From: Plasmodium relictum
Taxonomy: Eukaryota; Apicomplexa; Aconoidasida; Haemosporida; Plasmodiidae
Length of the DNA stretch: 64,000 nt
Assembly (NCBI RefSeq): GCF_900005765.1
Contig: NC_041692.1
Span: 2,418,001 to 2,482,000 of the forward strand
Direction: 5' to 3'
Shown piece by piece: positions 22,890 through 34,438 of the stretch. The position numbers were made by a program, and so were the translations under genes. Below the pieces are notes generated by a model. It was not told where the DNA came from. It saw only the letters and a list, made by a program, of their open reading frames with translations, and did not search any database. The first letter of the stretch is position 1, and each line of letters starts with the position of its first letter.

Positions 22890-24848
22890 TTATTCACATG
22901 CCAAATTGGAATATCTCACTTTTCCATCAACCCAAACTTGGTTAATTCTACAAGTTAATAAATTAATTTCACTATTTTTTGAAATATCTTTATCGAGTAC
23001 AACAAAATCTGCACAGGAATCTTCTTCTATTGCACCTAATTTTATTTTATTATTTTCATTGAAAAATTCTGCTTTAACTAAGTAAGCAGGATTTATGGTG
23101 TAAATGGCCAGTGCTTCAGCAAAAGATAATCTTTCTTTTTCATCATAAGAATTCTCAATTATACTTTTAATATTCTTTATGTTATCATCCAATTCTTTCT
23201 TTTTTTCAACTAATATATCATCAGTAAAAGCAGCTTCTATGAAACTTAATGGTAAAACATGTGCTACTTGTCTAAACATACAATCAAAAATACCTTTAAT
23301 TGGGGAATATACTTCTACTGGAGAATCGCTACCACCAGATATAATTATATTATTATCCATTAATGTTTTACATAAATATGAGCATTCTCTGTATGAATTA
23401 TCAATATAACTTAGTATATAATTATAATCACTTGGTAAGAATGATGGTTGTAAGCTAATTAATACTTTTAATTGCTTTATTTTTTCTATAGCATTTTTAT
23501 TTAATAATTGTGCATGCACGATGATCAGTCTATCAGGATTTTTAAGTACATCTGAAACTTCATTTAAAATAAAATCAGCACATCTATCTCCTATGCTATG
23601 CATTTCCATTCTCAAATTTAATAATTTTACAATTTTTAATTTATCTGATAAAAGTAATGGTTCAGTAAGGTCTCCATAGTTTGCATTTATTTCATCTGAT
23701 GCATTTTTAAATGGTTTATAAACAGCACAATTTTTTCCACCCAAACTTCCATCACAAAAAAATTTGATTCTATCACAATTAAATAGACTTCTTTCGTTTT
23801 TATTATTATAACTATTATTGCTTTCTTCATTTCTAATTTGATTATCATAAAAGAAAAAACGTTCTCTTAATTTTTTTATTACAAGATTTCTATCTTTGTC
23901 ATTTTGCAAACTATTTAATAAATGTTTATAGCAATTTGCTTCATTTTCATTTATATCGTAATATTTAAACAAGTATTCAAATATAAAGTTACTAAATTCT
24001 GTGTGAAATATTCTCATATTGAGAAGATCTTGTAAATCTAGCTTATTGTATATTTCTCCAACATTCTGGTCACATGTTTGAACAGATGTTAATCCTGTTT
24101 TAATTAGCTGATTTATTAATTTTTTTATTTTTTCAATTCTTAATAATTCATTTAAATTCTCACTTAAAAGGTTTAAGTAAATATCTTGAACTAATAATTC
24201 TTTAATAATACCATTTAAAATTCTAACACTATTTCCTCTAATTAAGTTGCTATTTTTCAACTCATTTTCATTTTTGTAATAGCATACGTTTTCTAAAATA
24301 GTTCCTTCGTTTTCATATTTTAATAAATCATAATGCCTCAAAGCTTTTGTATTTAAGACAGCAAAATGTAAACAAACAGATAGTATAACTACACGATTGT
24401 TCTCAAATAATTCATCTAATTTAAACCTATCTAGTATTGTTTTTCCTTCTTTATTGAATGATTTATAGCCTAATCCTACTATTGCTCCTTTGTATTCATT
24501 ATTCTTGCTTTCTTTTTTCTTCTTATCATAATATCTCTGTAATGTATTTTTTATATCATTATAATCTTGGCAATAACTTAAATCACAGAATTCATTAACC
24601 TCAGAAGTCCAAGCTAAATGCATGTGAGAATCAGCTAAACCTGGAATAATATATTTATCTTTGAAACTTAAAACATTTATATCTTTTTCATCATTTATAT
24701 TAAAATTTAATATTATTTTATTATTATCCACTAAAAAATCTCTTTTTTTAAATTCTCCATTATAATAATTAAATTTATTATTTTTCAAATTTTCAACTGT
24801 CTTAGCACACCAACTCCATACATATGCATCTTTAATTAATGTCCTCAT
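22890..24848 (-). CDS. YtcJ-type amidohydrolase (Amidohydro_3 family)
   Basis: I prefer the Met at 24848 (MRTLIKDAYVWSWCAKTVEN), giving 652 residues. The frame has an in-frame Met at 24890, but the extra 14 residues are hydrophobic and look like translated UTR. The fold belongs to metal-dependent TIM-barrel hydrolases. Candidate metal ligands are the HxH motif in LADSHMHLAW (His75 and His77), His417 in EMHSIGDR, His445 in IVHAQLL and Asp508 in GGSDSPVE. The family-typical FCDGSLGG segment is also present. The C-terminal small beta domain ends VWVDGKVRYSN, as is usual. Substrates of YtcJ relatives vary (amides, formamides) and cannot be inferred here. There is no targeting signal from the chosen start, so it is probably cytosolic. 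An Asn/Glu-rich insert sits in the middle. Confidence 0.88.
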   Translation of the reverse strand: MRTLIKDAYVWSWCAKTVENLKNNKFNYYNGEFKKRDFLVDNNKIILNFNINDEKDINVLSFKDKYIIPGLADSHMHLAWTSEVNEFCDLSYCQDYNDIKNTLQRYYDKKKKESKNNEYKGAIVGLGYKSFNKEGKTILDRFKLDELFENNRVVILSVCLHFAVLNTKALRHYDLLKYENEGTILENVCYYKNENELKNSNLIRGNSVRILNGIIKELLVQDIYLNLLSENLNELLRIEKIKKLINQLIKTGLTSVQTCDQNVGEIYNKLDLQDLLNMRIFHTEFSNFIFEYLFKYYDINENEANCYKHLLNSLQNDKDRNLVIKKLRERFFFYDNQIRNEESNNSYNNKNERSLFNCDRIKFFCDGSLGGKNCAVYKPFKNASDEINANYGDLTEPLLLSDKLKIVKLLNLRMEMHSIGDRCADFILNEVSDVLKNPDRLIIVHAQLLNKNAIEKIKQLKVLISLQPSFLPSDYNYILSYIDNSYRECSYLCKTLMDNNIIISGGSDSPVEVYSPIKGIFDCMFRQVAHVLPLSFIEAAFTDDILVEKKKELDDNIKNIKSIIENSYDEKERLSFAEALAIYTINPAYLVKAEFFNENNKIKLGAIEEDSCADFVVLDKDISKNSEINLLTCRINQVWVDGKVRYSNLACE

Positions 24849-25926
24849 TTTTAATATAAATAAAAATATATGTATAAAATAAAATAGCAAAAATATATAT
24901 TTTTTGAGACAAATATAGTAATTTATAAATATTTAAACAAAAACGTATAAAAGCAAAAATATACTTATTGTAACAGATGAAAAAGCAAATGGCTTTTATT
25001 ATTTAAGTTTATTAAAATAAACAATAAAATGGCAAAAAATTTTAATATTAACAATAAAAGTAGTAAAAATATAAAAATATGTTATAATTTCGAAAATGAT
25101 GAATATAAAAAGAAAAAAAATAAATAAATTTAAAGTAAAACAATAAAAAATATTTAAAAATTAGGTCTTTTTATAAAAAATAAAAATACAATTTGATAAC
25201 ACATATTTATAAAAAAAAAATAAACAATAAATATATATATATTTATATAACGTAAAAATTTCACTTATTTTTAATTTCCACTTTTAATTACAAAAAATTT
25301 AAAACTTTTTTAAAATAAATAATCATAAACACTTTATGAAATTTCTAAGTCTTTCGTGAAGATTCTTCTATTTTTAATTATGAAAATATAACCCATTTTT
25401 TACAGAAATAAAATTTTTTTTTTTTTTTTATAATATATATATTTATTACACCTTATGAAATATAATTTATTTTACTTTGATTAAATTTTATTTAAATTTT
25501 TTTTTAATTTTATTTTTAATTCATTTTAACTTGTTTTTTGTCCCCAATTTATTTATATATTTTATTTTTTTATTTTATTTATTTTTATTTTTTTTTATTT
25601 TTTTTATACTTTCCTATTTTAATACATATATATTTTTTTTTTCTCCCTTTTTGCATAGTTTTAGCATTTTTTTAATAATTAATTTTCAGGAATTTTTCAG
25701 AATATTAAAAATAATTCAAAATAAAAAATAAAGTGGATTTATTTAGCATTATATATTTAGATTTATTTTTATTTATCCTATGATTTAAGTGCTTCATGTT
25801 TAAAAAAAAACATGTTCTTAGTCATGTCCTATGATAGAAATAAAAATATATGCATTTATGCAAATTAATGTATTAAATTTAATTTAAAAATTTTTTTTTT
25901 TTTAAATTTAAAATATAATGTAAAAT
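24849..25926. other. 1.1 kb divergent intergenic region
   Basis: Common upstream region of the amidohydrolase (-) and the PP2C phosphatase (+). Only A/T-rich sequence; the ORF at 25477-25731 is a poly-Phe/Leu translation of T-runs. Confidence 0.6.
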
Positions 25927-28871
25927 ATGATAAACAATAGCGAAAAAAAAATTAGAAATGAAAAAAATAACCTAATAACAGACAAAAACTATACAGAATC
26001 AGTAGACTGTTTACAAAATAAATCTGAAAATAATTGTAAAGACGAAATTGAAAAAGATAATATAAGAGAGAAACATGTTGGTGAAAATAGAGAGAAATGC
26101 TACCAAAGCAAGGAAGAAAAGCAAAAACTTGATGATGAATGTGGTGAAAATATATTAAAAAAAGGTTCTCATTTTCATATCGAGAAATTAAGTAAAGAAA
26201 ATCTTAAAAAAATTGAAAACAAAAATGAGTTATATGAACAAAATAATAATTCAAAAAAAAGTAATTATGAAAAAAATATGTATGAAAAATTTTCTGAAAT
26301 TAGTGAAAATAATAATATAAATAAGGAGGATCATGAAGCAAATAGGGACATAAGTTTTGGTAAATATGGTAACAATACATTTCAAAATATAATTGACGAT
26401 AAATCAAAAAAATTGTTATTAAATGACACATCGAATATGGATTATAAAATTAAAAGAAATTTAACTTATCCTGATGATATAAAAAGAGAAAACAAAAAGT
26501 TTAAATTAAAACAAATATTTCAATCTTCGTATCAATTTAATGAATTAAGCATGTTAGATAATGTGAGGAGTGAAATGAAAAAACAAACTAATTACGAAAT
26601 TAATAATAATGCATTTCAGTGCTCAAAAAACGACAACTTTGAAATGTATTGTCAAAATCATACTAAAATATTTAGAGATACAAATGATAATGAGATATTA
26701 AAAATTAGTAATAATGGAATTAATAAAAACAATAATAATTATCCAACAAATGATATAAATTATAATGTAAATAATTCACTTAGTGGTAATATGTATAATA
26801 AAACTAATCAGTTAACTATTGATAAAGACAATAATTCCATAAATACTCCCAATAAAATGTACGATGCTAATAAAGATAATACGACAAATTTATATATTCC
26901 TTATGAAGATAACACTCTTTCCAGTAAAGAACATGAAAATACAGAAAAAGAAACGAGTTTCCCTTCGATTTTTGAAGAAAATATGGATGAATGGTTCAGA
27001 GCAAATGAAATTGATGATTGGCTTGTTCATAAATTTTGTAAATGGTTATATAATACTAAAGATAATCTCTATTTTAATATAAAAACACAAGAAATATACT
27101 ATGTTCGCAATCGTAAATTTACTAAATATGATAGCTCCCTGCAAGAAAATGTAAATAATTACTCTGAAGAAATGGAATACAGTAATTTAATAAACGAAAG
27201 ATATATAAGCAATGCTGAGAATAAATTTAAAGAATATTATACAAAAGGTGATTCATCTAATAATAAAAATTCCATTAATTCAGATACGAATATAAAAAAT
27301 AATAATAACAATAATGAACATAATATACATAATGAGAATTACTTACATAACAATAATGAAAAAAATGTTGACATTTCAGAAAATTTGGAAAAAGTAGAAA
27401 AGAATGATGAAACAATAGAAGAATTTAGTATGGTCTTAGAAGATGATTTGGTATGTGGAACATTCAGTAAAATAGGAGAGCATAATAGAACAGAAAATGA
27501 AGATTTTTTTATAACAAAAGATATATTGGATTTAAATCATGTATCTGAGAGTGATGGCTTATGTTTTTTTAGTGGTGTTTTTGATGGTCATGGAGGTTCT
27601 AATTGTGCACGATATGTAATGGCTCACTTAAAAACAAATATAATTGCTAAATTCAGACAATCCTTTTTAATAACTTGCAAAAAAAAATTCAAAGAAAAAA
27701 GTGCTAAATTGAATGAACAAAGTGTTGAAATAAGAGCATTATACGATAGCTGTATAAAAGGTTTTGATATGACTGATAAAAATTACATAGAACTTTCTAA
27801 AAAATATGATTACAAAGATGGCTCAACTGCTTGTATCGTTTTAATATATGGACCAGATGATGATGGTTCATTAAAAGTTGTGTGCGCAAATTGTGGAGAT
27901 TCAGGCGCTTTGATTTGTCATAATAGGAAACCTGTGAAATTGTCTTTGAGGCATAAACCAGATTTACAAGAAGAAAGAATAAGGATATTGAAATGCGGAG
28001 GAATAATTGCAAATATTAATGGGGTTAATAGAATCATTACTAAACAGAAAGATAAAAATAGTAAAAATAAAGAAAAGACATTTTTAGCATTGTCTACATC
28101 GAGATCATTTGGCGATGTGTCTTATAAAATTCCAAGAAAAATAGTTCAATGTAAACCTTTTATCAGCGTATATACCATTGATTTTGATCTTGATTCGTTT
28201 CTTGTCTTAGCTACTGATGGTATATTAAATGTATTAAGTGATAATGAAATTATTGATATTGTTTGGAAAAATAAACATAAGAAACCTGAACAAGCAGCAG
28301 AAGAAGTAGTAAATGAAGCTACTAAAAGAGGATCTATTGATGATAAAACATGCACAGTTATATTTTTTTATTGGAGAAAGGACATTTTTAATAATCCATT
28401 AGTAATATTATTGTTTATTATATACAGATATAAATATCTTTTTTTATGCATATATGTTTACGTTGTTAAACAATTTTGTCTTTGTACTTTTAGTTGTATA
28501 TATTTTCTTTTTAGAAAGAAAATTTTGCACAATGAAATTCCCTTTAAATTTTTATATACTTATGTATTATATGTATATATACTTCTATATTTTTGTACTC
28601 GCATATTCTTATTATTATATTTATTATTTATCACATAGTTTCATATTCATCATACATGTGTAACATTGCCATATTTCTGAAATATAACTTTATGAATCAA
28701 TTTTTTTTTTTTTTTTCATTAGGAAAGTACAAACTTAGATACTATAACATATGATGATTCTAAACAAGAGGTAAATTATAAAAATATAAATTATTTTATA
28801 CACATTCATCATTAAATATAATTTAAAAAACTTCTTTATAGGACATTAACATGTTTTCTTCAACTTTCTAA
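25927..28871 (+). CDS. PPM11: PP2C-family (PPM) serine/threonine phosphatase, three exons
   Basis: I assemble exons 25927-28401, 28723-28770 and 28842-28871, both junctions in phase 0, for 850 residues. The product ends SKQEDINMFSSTF. About 500 residues of Asn/Lys/Glu-rich sequence precede the catalytic domain (about 505-815). That domain contains GEHNRTENEDFF (RxxxED metal motif), FDGHGG at about 552-557, DGSTA, CGDSGALI, SRSFGD at about 728, ATDGIL at about 763, and the final DDKTCTVI aspartate. All Mg/Mn-binding aspartates expected of an active PP2C are present. Before the domain (about residues 354-395) is an aromatic Trp/Tyr-rich segment of unknown type. The name PPM11 rests on my recollection of gene order in P. 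falciparum. Without splicing the frame continues to 28638 with a hydrophobic tail. Confidence 0.88.
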
Positions 28872-29660
28872 AATTATGTGATGAAAATAAAATAGCTATA
28901 TCTTAAAATGCCTTTAAAGTTAAAAAGAAATGTTTTAAAAAAATTCACAATAAATATTTCATCTTTTAAAAAAAAGAAAAAAAAAGGAAAATTTTGTAGT
29001 TAATTTTTTTAATTTCTTTTGCTTAACAAAGAAAATTTTTTATTATAAAGTTTGTTTACTTTTTTTTTTCCCTTAAAGAGAAAATTAATTTGTTTTTAAT
29101 CATTGTTATCCTTTTTTTTTTTTTTTAATTTTTTACGTAATTTTCATATTCACAATTTTTTTTTTAAATGGCTTTATTTTTTCCTTTTTAATATAAGCAA
29201 TTACAATGAATTGTAAATACCAAATAATATTGAAAAAACTTTCAAATTACTTTGTTTTAATTTTTTTTTTCCCAAATAATTTTTATAGTATTCATTATAT
29301 ATCATATGTTAGTTATTTTCTTACAATTTTTTTTTTTTTTTTACATATCATTTTTATATGTGCATCTTTCTTACGTAATATTATTTATATACATATATTT
29401 TTTTTCAAATGTATTCATTAAAATATGTAAAATACTTAATTTTTTTTTTTTTTTAAATCGTTTATTGTTTTCTTAATTACAAATAATTCTAACTCCGTTA
29501 TTTTATATTTTTACGTTTTTCATTATATATTAATACCCATGTTTCAATATTCTACATAAAAGTATGTGTGATGCATAATATTTTTTAATGTATTTTTTTT
29601 TAATTATAAAAGTTATTTATCTTTTAATTTATTATTATTTTTTTTTTTTAAATTTATAAT
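28872..29660. other. Convergent intergenic region
   Basis: Lies between the 3' ends of the phosphatase (+) and a small unknown gene (-). T-run-rich on both sides; no gene seen. Confidence 0.6.
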
Positions 29661-30107
29661 TTATTTATCTGTTATCTCTTTGAATTTCTCTAATTTTAAG
29701 ATTATATAATCTATTAGCAATTTTTTATGAAATGTTATTAAGGCTCCTCCTTGGATATATGAGTAGTTTTTTATGTCTTTAATTAAATGTGAAATATCTT
29801 CTTCCTCTTTTATATTTTCTCCAAATATTTTGCTATCTTTAATTTTAAGTAATTTTTGATATAAATCATTATTCGCATCTTTAAAACCCAGTACTATTTC
29901 ATTTTGTCTAATTTCAAAATAAAGAAATGAAGACTTTTGATTTGGATTTAAAATTAAATTTTTATGAATTTCTCCACATGTATATTCTTTATTTAAAATT
30001 TTATAAAAATTTATTAACGATTTTTTATTTTTTAAGTCAAATGAGAGGAAATTTAAAATTTCATCTTTTACTTTTTTCATAATGTAATTTATAATTAGAA
30101 TTTGCAT
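29661..30107 (-). CDS. Small unknown protein, 148 residues
   Basis: This single-exon frame has a balanced composition. Two starts are possible: Met at 30107 (MQILIINYIMKK...) or Met at 30080 (MKKVKDEILNFLSFDL). The second is more natural and gives 139 residues. The middle alternates hydrophobic and polar residues (SSFLYFEIRQNEIVLGFKDA), suggesting beta strands. The end (LLIDYIILKLEKFKEITDK) is a helix. There is no signal peptide from the second start and I recognise no family. It lies 358 bases upstream of the CutA stop on the same strand. Confidence 0.65.
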   Translation of the reverse strand: MQILIINYIMKKVKDEILNFLSFDLKNKKSLINFYKILNKEYTCGEIHKNLILNPNQKSSFLYFEIRQNEIVLGFKDANNDLYQKLLKIKDSKIFGENIKEEEDISHLIKDIKNYSYIQGGALITFHKKLLIDYIILKLEKFKEITDK

Positions 30108-30465
30108 AAAAAAAAATATGTACTTTGTAAAAATTATTTAAATGTACATATACACAGATACATTTATAAAACTTAAATGTGTTAATATATTAATTTTTCC
30201 AATTCCATAAAATTTATATATTTATATATGTGATTTGTGAATTTCATTAACATATGAAAATCATTCATATGAAAAAAAAGGTAAAGTTATAGAAAAATAA
30301 AAAACATTTAATTTAAAAAAAAAAAAAAAATTATATTTTAGCAAACAGTACACATATAAAAATATTAAAAAAAAAAAATCTACAATTTTCGAGGCATTTT
30401 AAAATTTATCTTTTAGCTTAATAAATGAAATTTGAATCAACTTCAATACATTTTTTTTTTTAATT
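30108..30465. other. Intergenic region
   Basis: Short tandem-gene gap on the minus strand; A/T-rich, presumably the CutA 3' UTR and the promoter of the next gene. Confidence 0.55.
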
Positions 30466-31729
30466 TTATTTTATGCCATGATTATCAACAGACTTCACTG
30501 AGTTGGATATCCAATCTAAATATTCCTTCAAAAAGATTTTTTTTTATGAATTATGAATTTAATTTATTTCAAAAGGTTTTAAAAAAAAAATAAAAATAAA
30601 AATGCTAATTTTTATGTGAATAACATTTATAGAAACTCATTGTTTTATTTTAGTAAAATATTTATATATATTTTAAAAAAGATATAATAATTACATAGCA
30701 AAAACATGCATATATATGTATATATATTTTTTTTTTTTTGCAGTAAAAATATATGAATATAAATTTTATTAATGATATATTTGTATAAAATTTGAAGCTT
30801 ACTTTATTCCCAAGTTGTATAGGAATAGCAATGACCTAAAATAAAGTTTGTAATAATAAATGAAAAGATAAAAAAATATATGTATTTTATTTTATTTTTT
30901 ACATTACCTCTGGTACTTCATATGGATGGTTTAATTTTACTGAATTCACAATTTCCTGAAATAGATGTTTTTTTGTTTTAATCATCATTAAGACTTCATT
31001 ATCTTTCTAATTCATCAAATATATTTATATTTTAATAAAAAATAAAAAAAAATAAAGAAAAAATATATATTAAATTTAATTAAAAAAAATATAAAATATT
31101 AATAAAATTTTATATATTTTTATGAATTTTAATACAGCTATTTCTCCTTTCCAATGATATAAACTTAGAATACCAGGAATTATATTTACACAACTCGCTA
31201 GTTTTTCTCTTAATAATACATTAGAAATCTAAAAAAAACAATATATTATATATATATATTATTACAATAATTTATTTTTTATTCATTATTTTTTTTTTTA
31301 TATAAAAAATTCATTTTAAAAATTTAAAAGAAAATGGAATTAAAAAATAAAAATAAAAATTGACAAATTAATAATAGAAAATTTGTCTAATATAAACTAA
31401 TGTTAAATTATTTTATTTTGTTTTATAAAAATTTAATATAAGAAAAAGCTTTTTTTCTTATATTTTCTTTCTACATTTTCAGCAACATCTTTGTTAGGTG
31501 TTGTTACGTAAACTGCTATAAAAGGAGAATCTTCATCCATTTTACTTGACATTTTTCTGTTATATACGGTATAATATTTATTATAACAAGTTTTCTTAAT
31601 TAATGAATTTTTTTTTAGAAAATTTTTTATAAAAAAAGAATCAAGAAGTAATTTATTACACTTTTGTTTTTGTGTAACTAATGGAAAAAACATTATCAAA
31701 ATTGTAAATATATGCATTAATTTATGCAT
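30466..31729 (-). CDS. CUTA: CutA-family protein with secretory/apicoplast-like leader, five exons
   Basis: I assemble exons in transcription order as 31729-31475, 31228-31136, 31006-30908, 30835-30803 and 30525-30466. All have GT/AG ends and phase-0 junctions, for a 179-residue product. The mature part follows the CutA fold: IAVYVTTPNKDVAEN, REKLASCVNIIPGILSLYHW, KGEIAKDNEVLMMIKTK, NHPYEVPEVIAIPI, GNKEYLDWISNSV. CutA proteins are stable trimers, linked to copper/divalent-metal tolerance in bacteria; their true function is unsettled. The first ~20 residues (MHKLMHIFTILIMFFPLV) form a signal-peptide-like hydrophobic stretch. About 40 basic Asn/Lys/Tyr residues follow, the pattern of a bipartite apicoplast leader. 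An internal Met (MSSKMDEDS) could give a cytosolic form. Exon 4 is only 33 bases. The assembly is strongly supported by family length and motif continuity. Confidence 0.9.
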
Positions 31730-32077
31730 TTAAAAAAAAATTAATAAAATAGATTAATACAATGAAAATTAAAATTAAACCAAAATTTTTATAATGTATT
31801 AATATATAATGAAAAGTTTTTTTTTTATTATTTTATTTTTTTTTTTTTTTATAATTTTCACTAAAGCATTATATCTTTTTACAAAAGTAATTTATGTATT
31901 TTTTTTTTAAAAAAATGAATTCATATTTATATTAAACAAAAAAATTATAAAATATATTTTATATATTTTTTCTTTTTTTTTTTTATATAAAAAAATGAAT
32001 TGCTTTTTATATACCTTTTTGTAGGAATTATAATATTTAATTAATTTACTATATTTTATTTTTCTTTTTGATGTTTC
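31730..32077. other. Intergenic region
   Basis: 348 bases between tandem minus-strand genes, with T-runs and A-runs only. It should contain the CutA promoter. Confidence 0.55.
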
Positions 32078-34438
32078 CTATGAACTATCTTTTCTATAAT
32101 TCCACCATGCTGATTCTAAATAAACAAAAAAAAAAATATATAATTTTTTTATACTTTCATAATATGGAGAAAATGTGTTTTTGTAATTAAAATTATCCTT
32201 AGGAATATAATATTACATAAAATTAATATAAAAATATAATTTTTTTTTTTTTTTTTATACCTATACTATCTTTGTCAGTTTTATCTTCAGAGTCATTTAG
32301 AGGTATTAGAGTTGGTGGTATTCCACGAACTGTTAACGGTAAATTTTTAAAAATGTAACTTTTGTTTTTTAAAAATTTGGATTTTTTGCTAGACATTAAG
32401 TTTGTAAATGACTGATAAATATTATCATTTAAGTTCTCACAACAAGAAATATCTAAAAATTCTAGTGGGCAAAAAGGAGTTTGTAGGGATTTTATTAGAA
32501 AGGATATACCATTATTATCTATAAGACAACCAGACAAATTAAGAAATTTTAATCCTTTGAAACAATTAAAAGAGAAAAAATTATTAGTATTATAAAAATG
32601 ATCATTTTTATTATATATTAAATTTCTTCTTCTTTCTTGTAAATATAAATTTTTTGATATATCGGTTGCTCTATTAAAGCTAAATATTCCTGTACATGAA
32701 AAAAAATTATTTTCTTCTTTATGCCTATTTATTATTAAATTTTTTAGCTCCTTTATTTTATTTATATATTTCTTAGTATGAACTTTTCTTGAATCCAACT
32801 CACAGGAACTTTCCGACTTTTTTCTAAATGAACATAGATCTTCTAAATCACTTGAGTTGGCTTCATAATTTCCTGTGTTTTTAAAATAGGAGTCTTCATG
32901 GTCATATGAAGAAGAGTATTTTTTTCTGTTGAAATTTTTTGTACTGATGGACTTTTTAATTAATTTAGATTGAGATATTAGAGCATAAGAAATGTAATTA
33001 CATGATTCATTTGATAAACTGTTACATGCTAAAGATAATTCGCAAATATTTAAATTATTTGAAAGAGTATCACAACAAAATAATTTTATATTAACATCAG
33101 TTAAGGAATTATTAGACAAGTTTATTACTTTTAATGTTTTATTATTTTTTAAACATTCATTTAAATAATCAAGATTAGATATGCAATTATTAGATAAATC
33201 TATTTCTTTAATATTATTTTCGTTGTTTTTAAGAAAAAGGCAAAAATATTTAAAACTTTCATCATTTATTTTATTATTTGAAAAAGATAATATAGATAAA
33301 TTTTTTGCTTTATGTAAATGCTTAATTAATTCCAAAAATATATCATTTCCATTTTCTACTTTATTTAAATTGTCACGACTACAACATATATCCGATAAAT
33401 ATAATTCTTTTAAATTTAATTGAGTATCAAATAAAGTTTCAATATATTGAGGAAATAATTCTGTAGTAACACTATTTTCTGATATATCTAATATTTCAAT
33501 ATTTTTACTTTTTTTAAATAAATTAGAAATACCAATATCATTAATTCCTATATTTTTTAGAATTAGTTTACATTTTTTACTATTATTTTCAATAACTGCA
33601 CCTAATTTTAACATAAATTTAGTACCTAAAAAATTATCTGAAAAATCTATTTCGTATATGTCATTATCTATATATTCTATTTTATCCTTTTGGTTATCAT
33701 ACAACATAAAATTATCAGAAAAAGCATCATCTACCATTTTATTTTTTTTTTCATTTAAAAATAAACTTTCTTTATTACTTAAAATCCGTGAAAAAAATTC
33801 TTCAATGATCTGTATAGCCCCTTCATCCCTTATTATATTATTAGATAAATTTAATGATTTTAGGAAAGGGAGATATTTTAAGCATTTTGATAAAATACTG
33901 GCACTATCCTTAAGAGAAAAAAAAAAAAAAAAAATAGTAATATATGTACATTTAACATACTGAAATAGATATACACTTTATTAAAGCGCACTACTAATAA
34001 TATATATGTATAGTTCTCATATTAGATAGAAAAATATTATTTTATTTTTATTATTTTATTTTATTTTATTTTATTTTATTTTATTTTATTTTATTTTTTT
34101 TTTTTTTTTGTATTAATGTATTAAATTAATAGAAATATTTATCTAACATTTGTTAAATTATTATTAGATAAGTTTAATGTAACTAAATTTCTACTTCTTA
34201 ATATACAAGGAATAAGTATAGATATTCCCCAGTCATTAATATTTAAACTACTTAGCTGTATTTCTTTTACTAAATTTAAATTTTGTGTATCATCATTTTT
34301 ATATCTTCTTTGCTTATCAACATTTAAAGTAGAAACAAAATCGGCTATATCATCTTCATTTATTATTGGATTAGAAGAATAAATAATATTTTCATTTAAT
34401 TTTATTTTTTGTCTCCTTTTATTACAATTCATGTTCAA
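32078..34438 (-). CDS. Leucine-rich-repeat protein, three exons
   Basis: I assemble exons in transcription order as 34438-34148, 33908-32261 and 32115-32078, joined in phase (0, then 1), for 658 residues. The product ends ESAWWNYRKDSS. Repeats of the ribonuclease-inhibitor-like type run through the protein: LVTLNLSNNNLTN joined across intron 1 to LPFLKSLNLSNNIIRDEGA, then IEILDISENSVT, LSILSFSNNKINDESF, IKEIDLSNNCISN, LKVINLSNNSLTD and LKFLNLSGCLIDNNGISF. A Lys/Ser/Asp-rich insert (about nt 32640-32950) separates the last repeats from the main array. There is no signal peptide or kinase domain. It is presumably an intracellular scaffold, but no partner can be read from the sequence. Intron 1 contains a TTTTA pentanucleotide array. 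The repeat running unbroken across the intron 1 junction supports the model. Confidence 0.9.
34053..34096. repeat. (TTTTA)n pentanucleotide array in intron
   Basis: About nine near-perfect TTTTA units in intron 1 of the leucine-rich-repeat gene. Confidence 0.9.
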
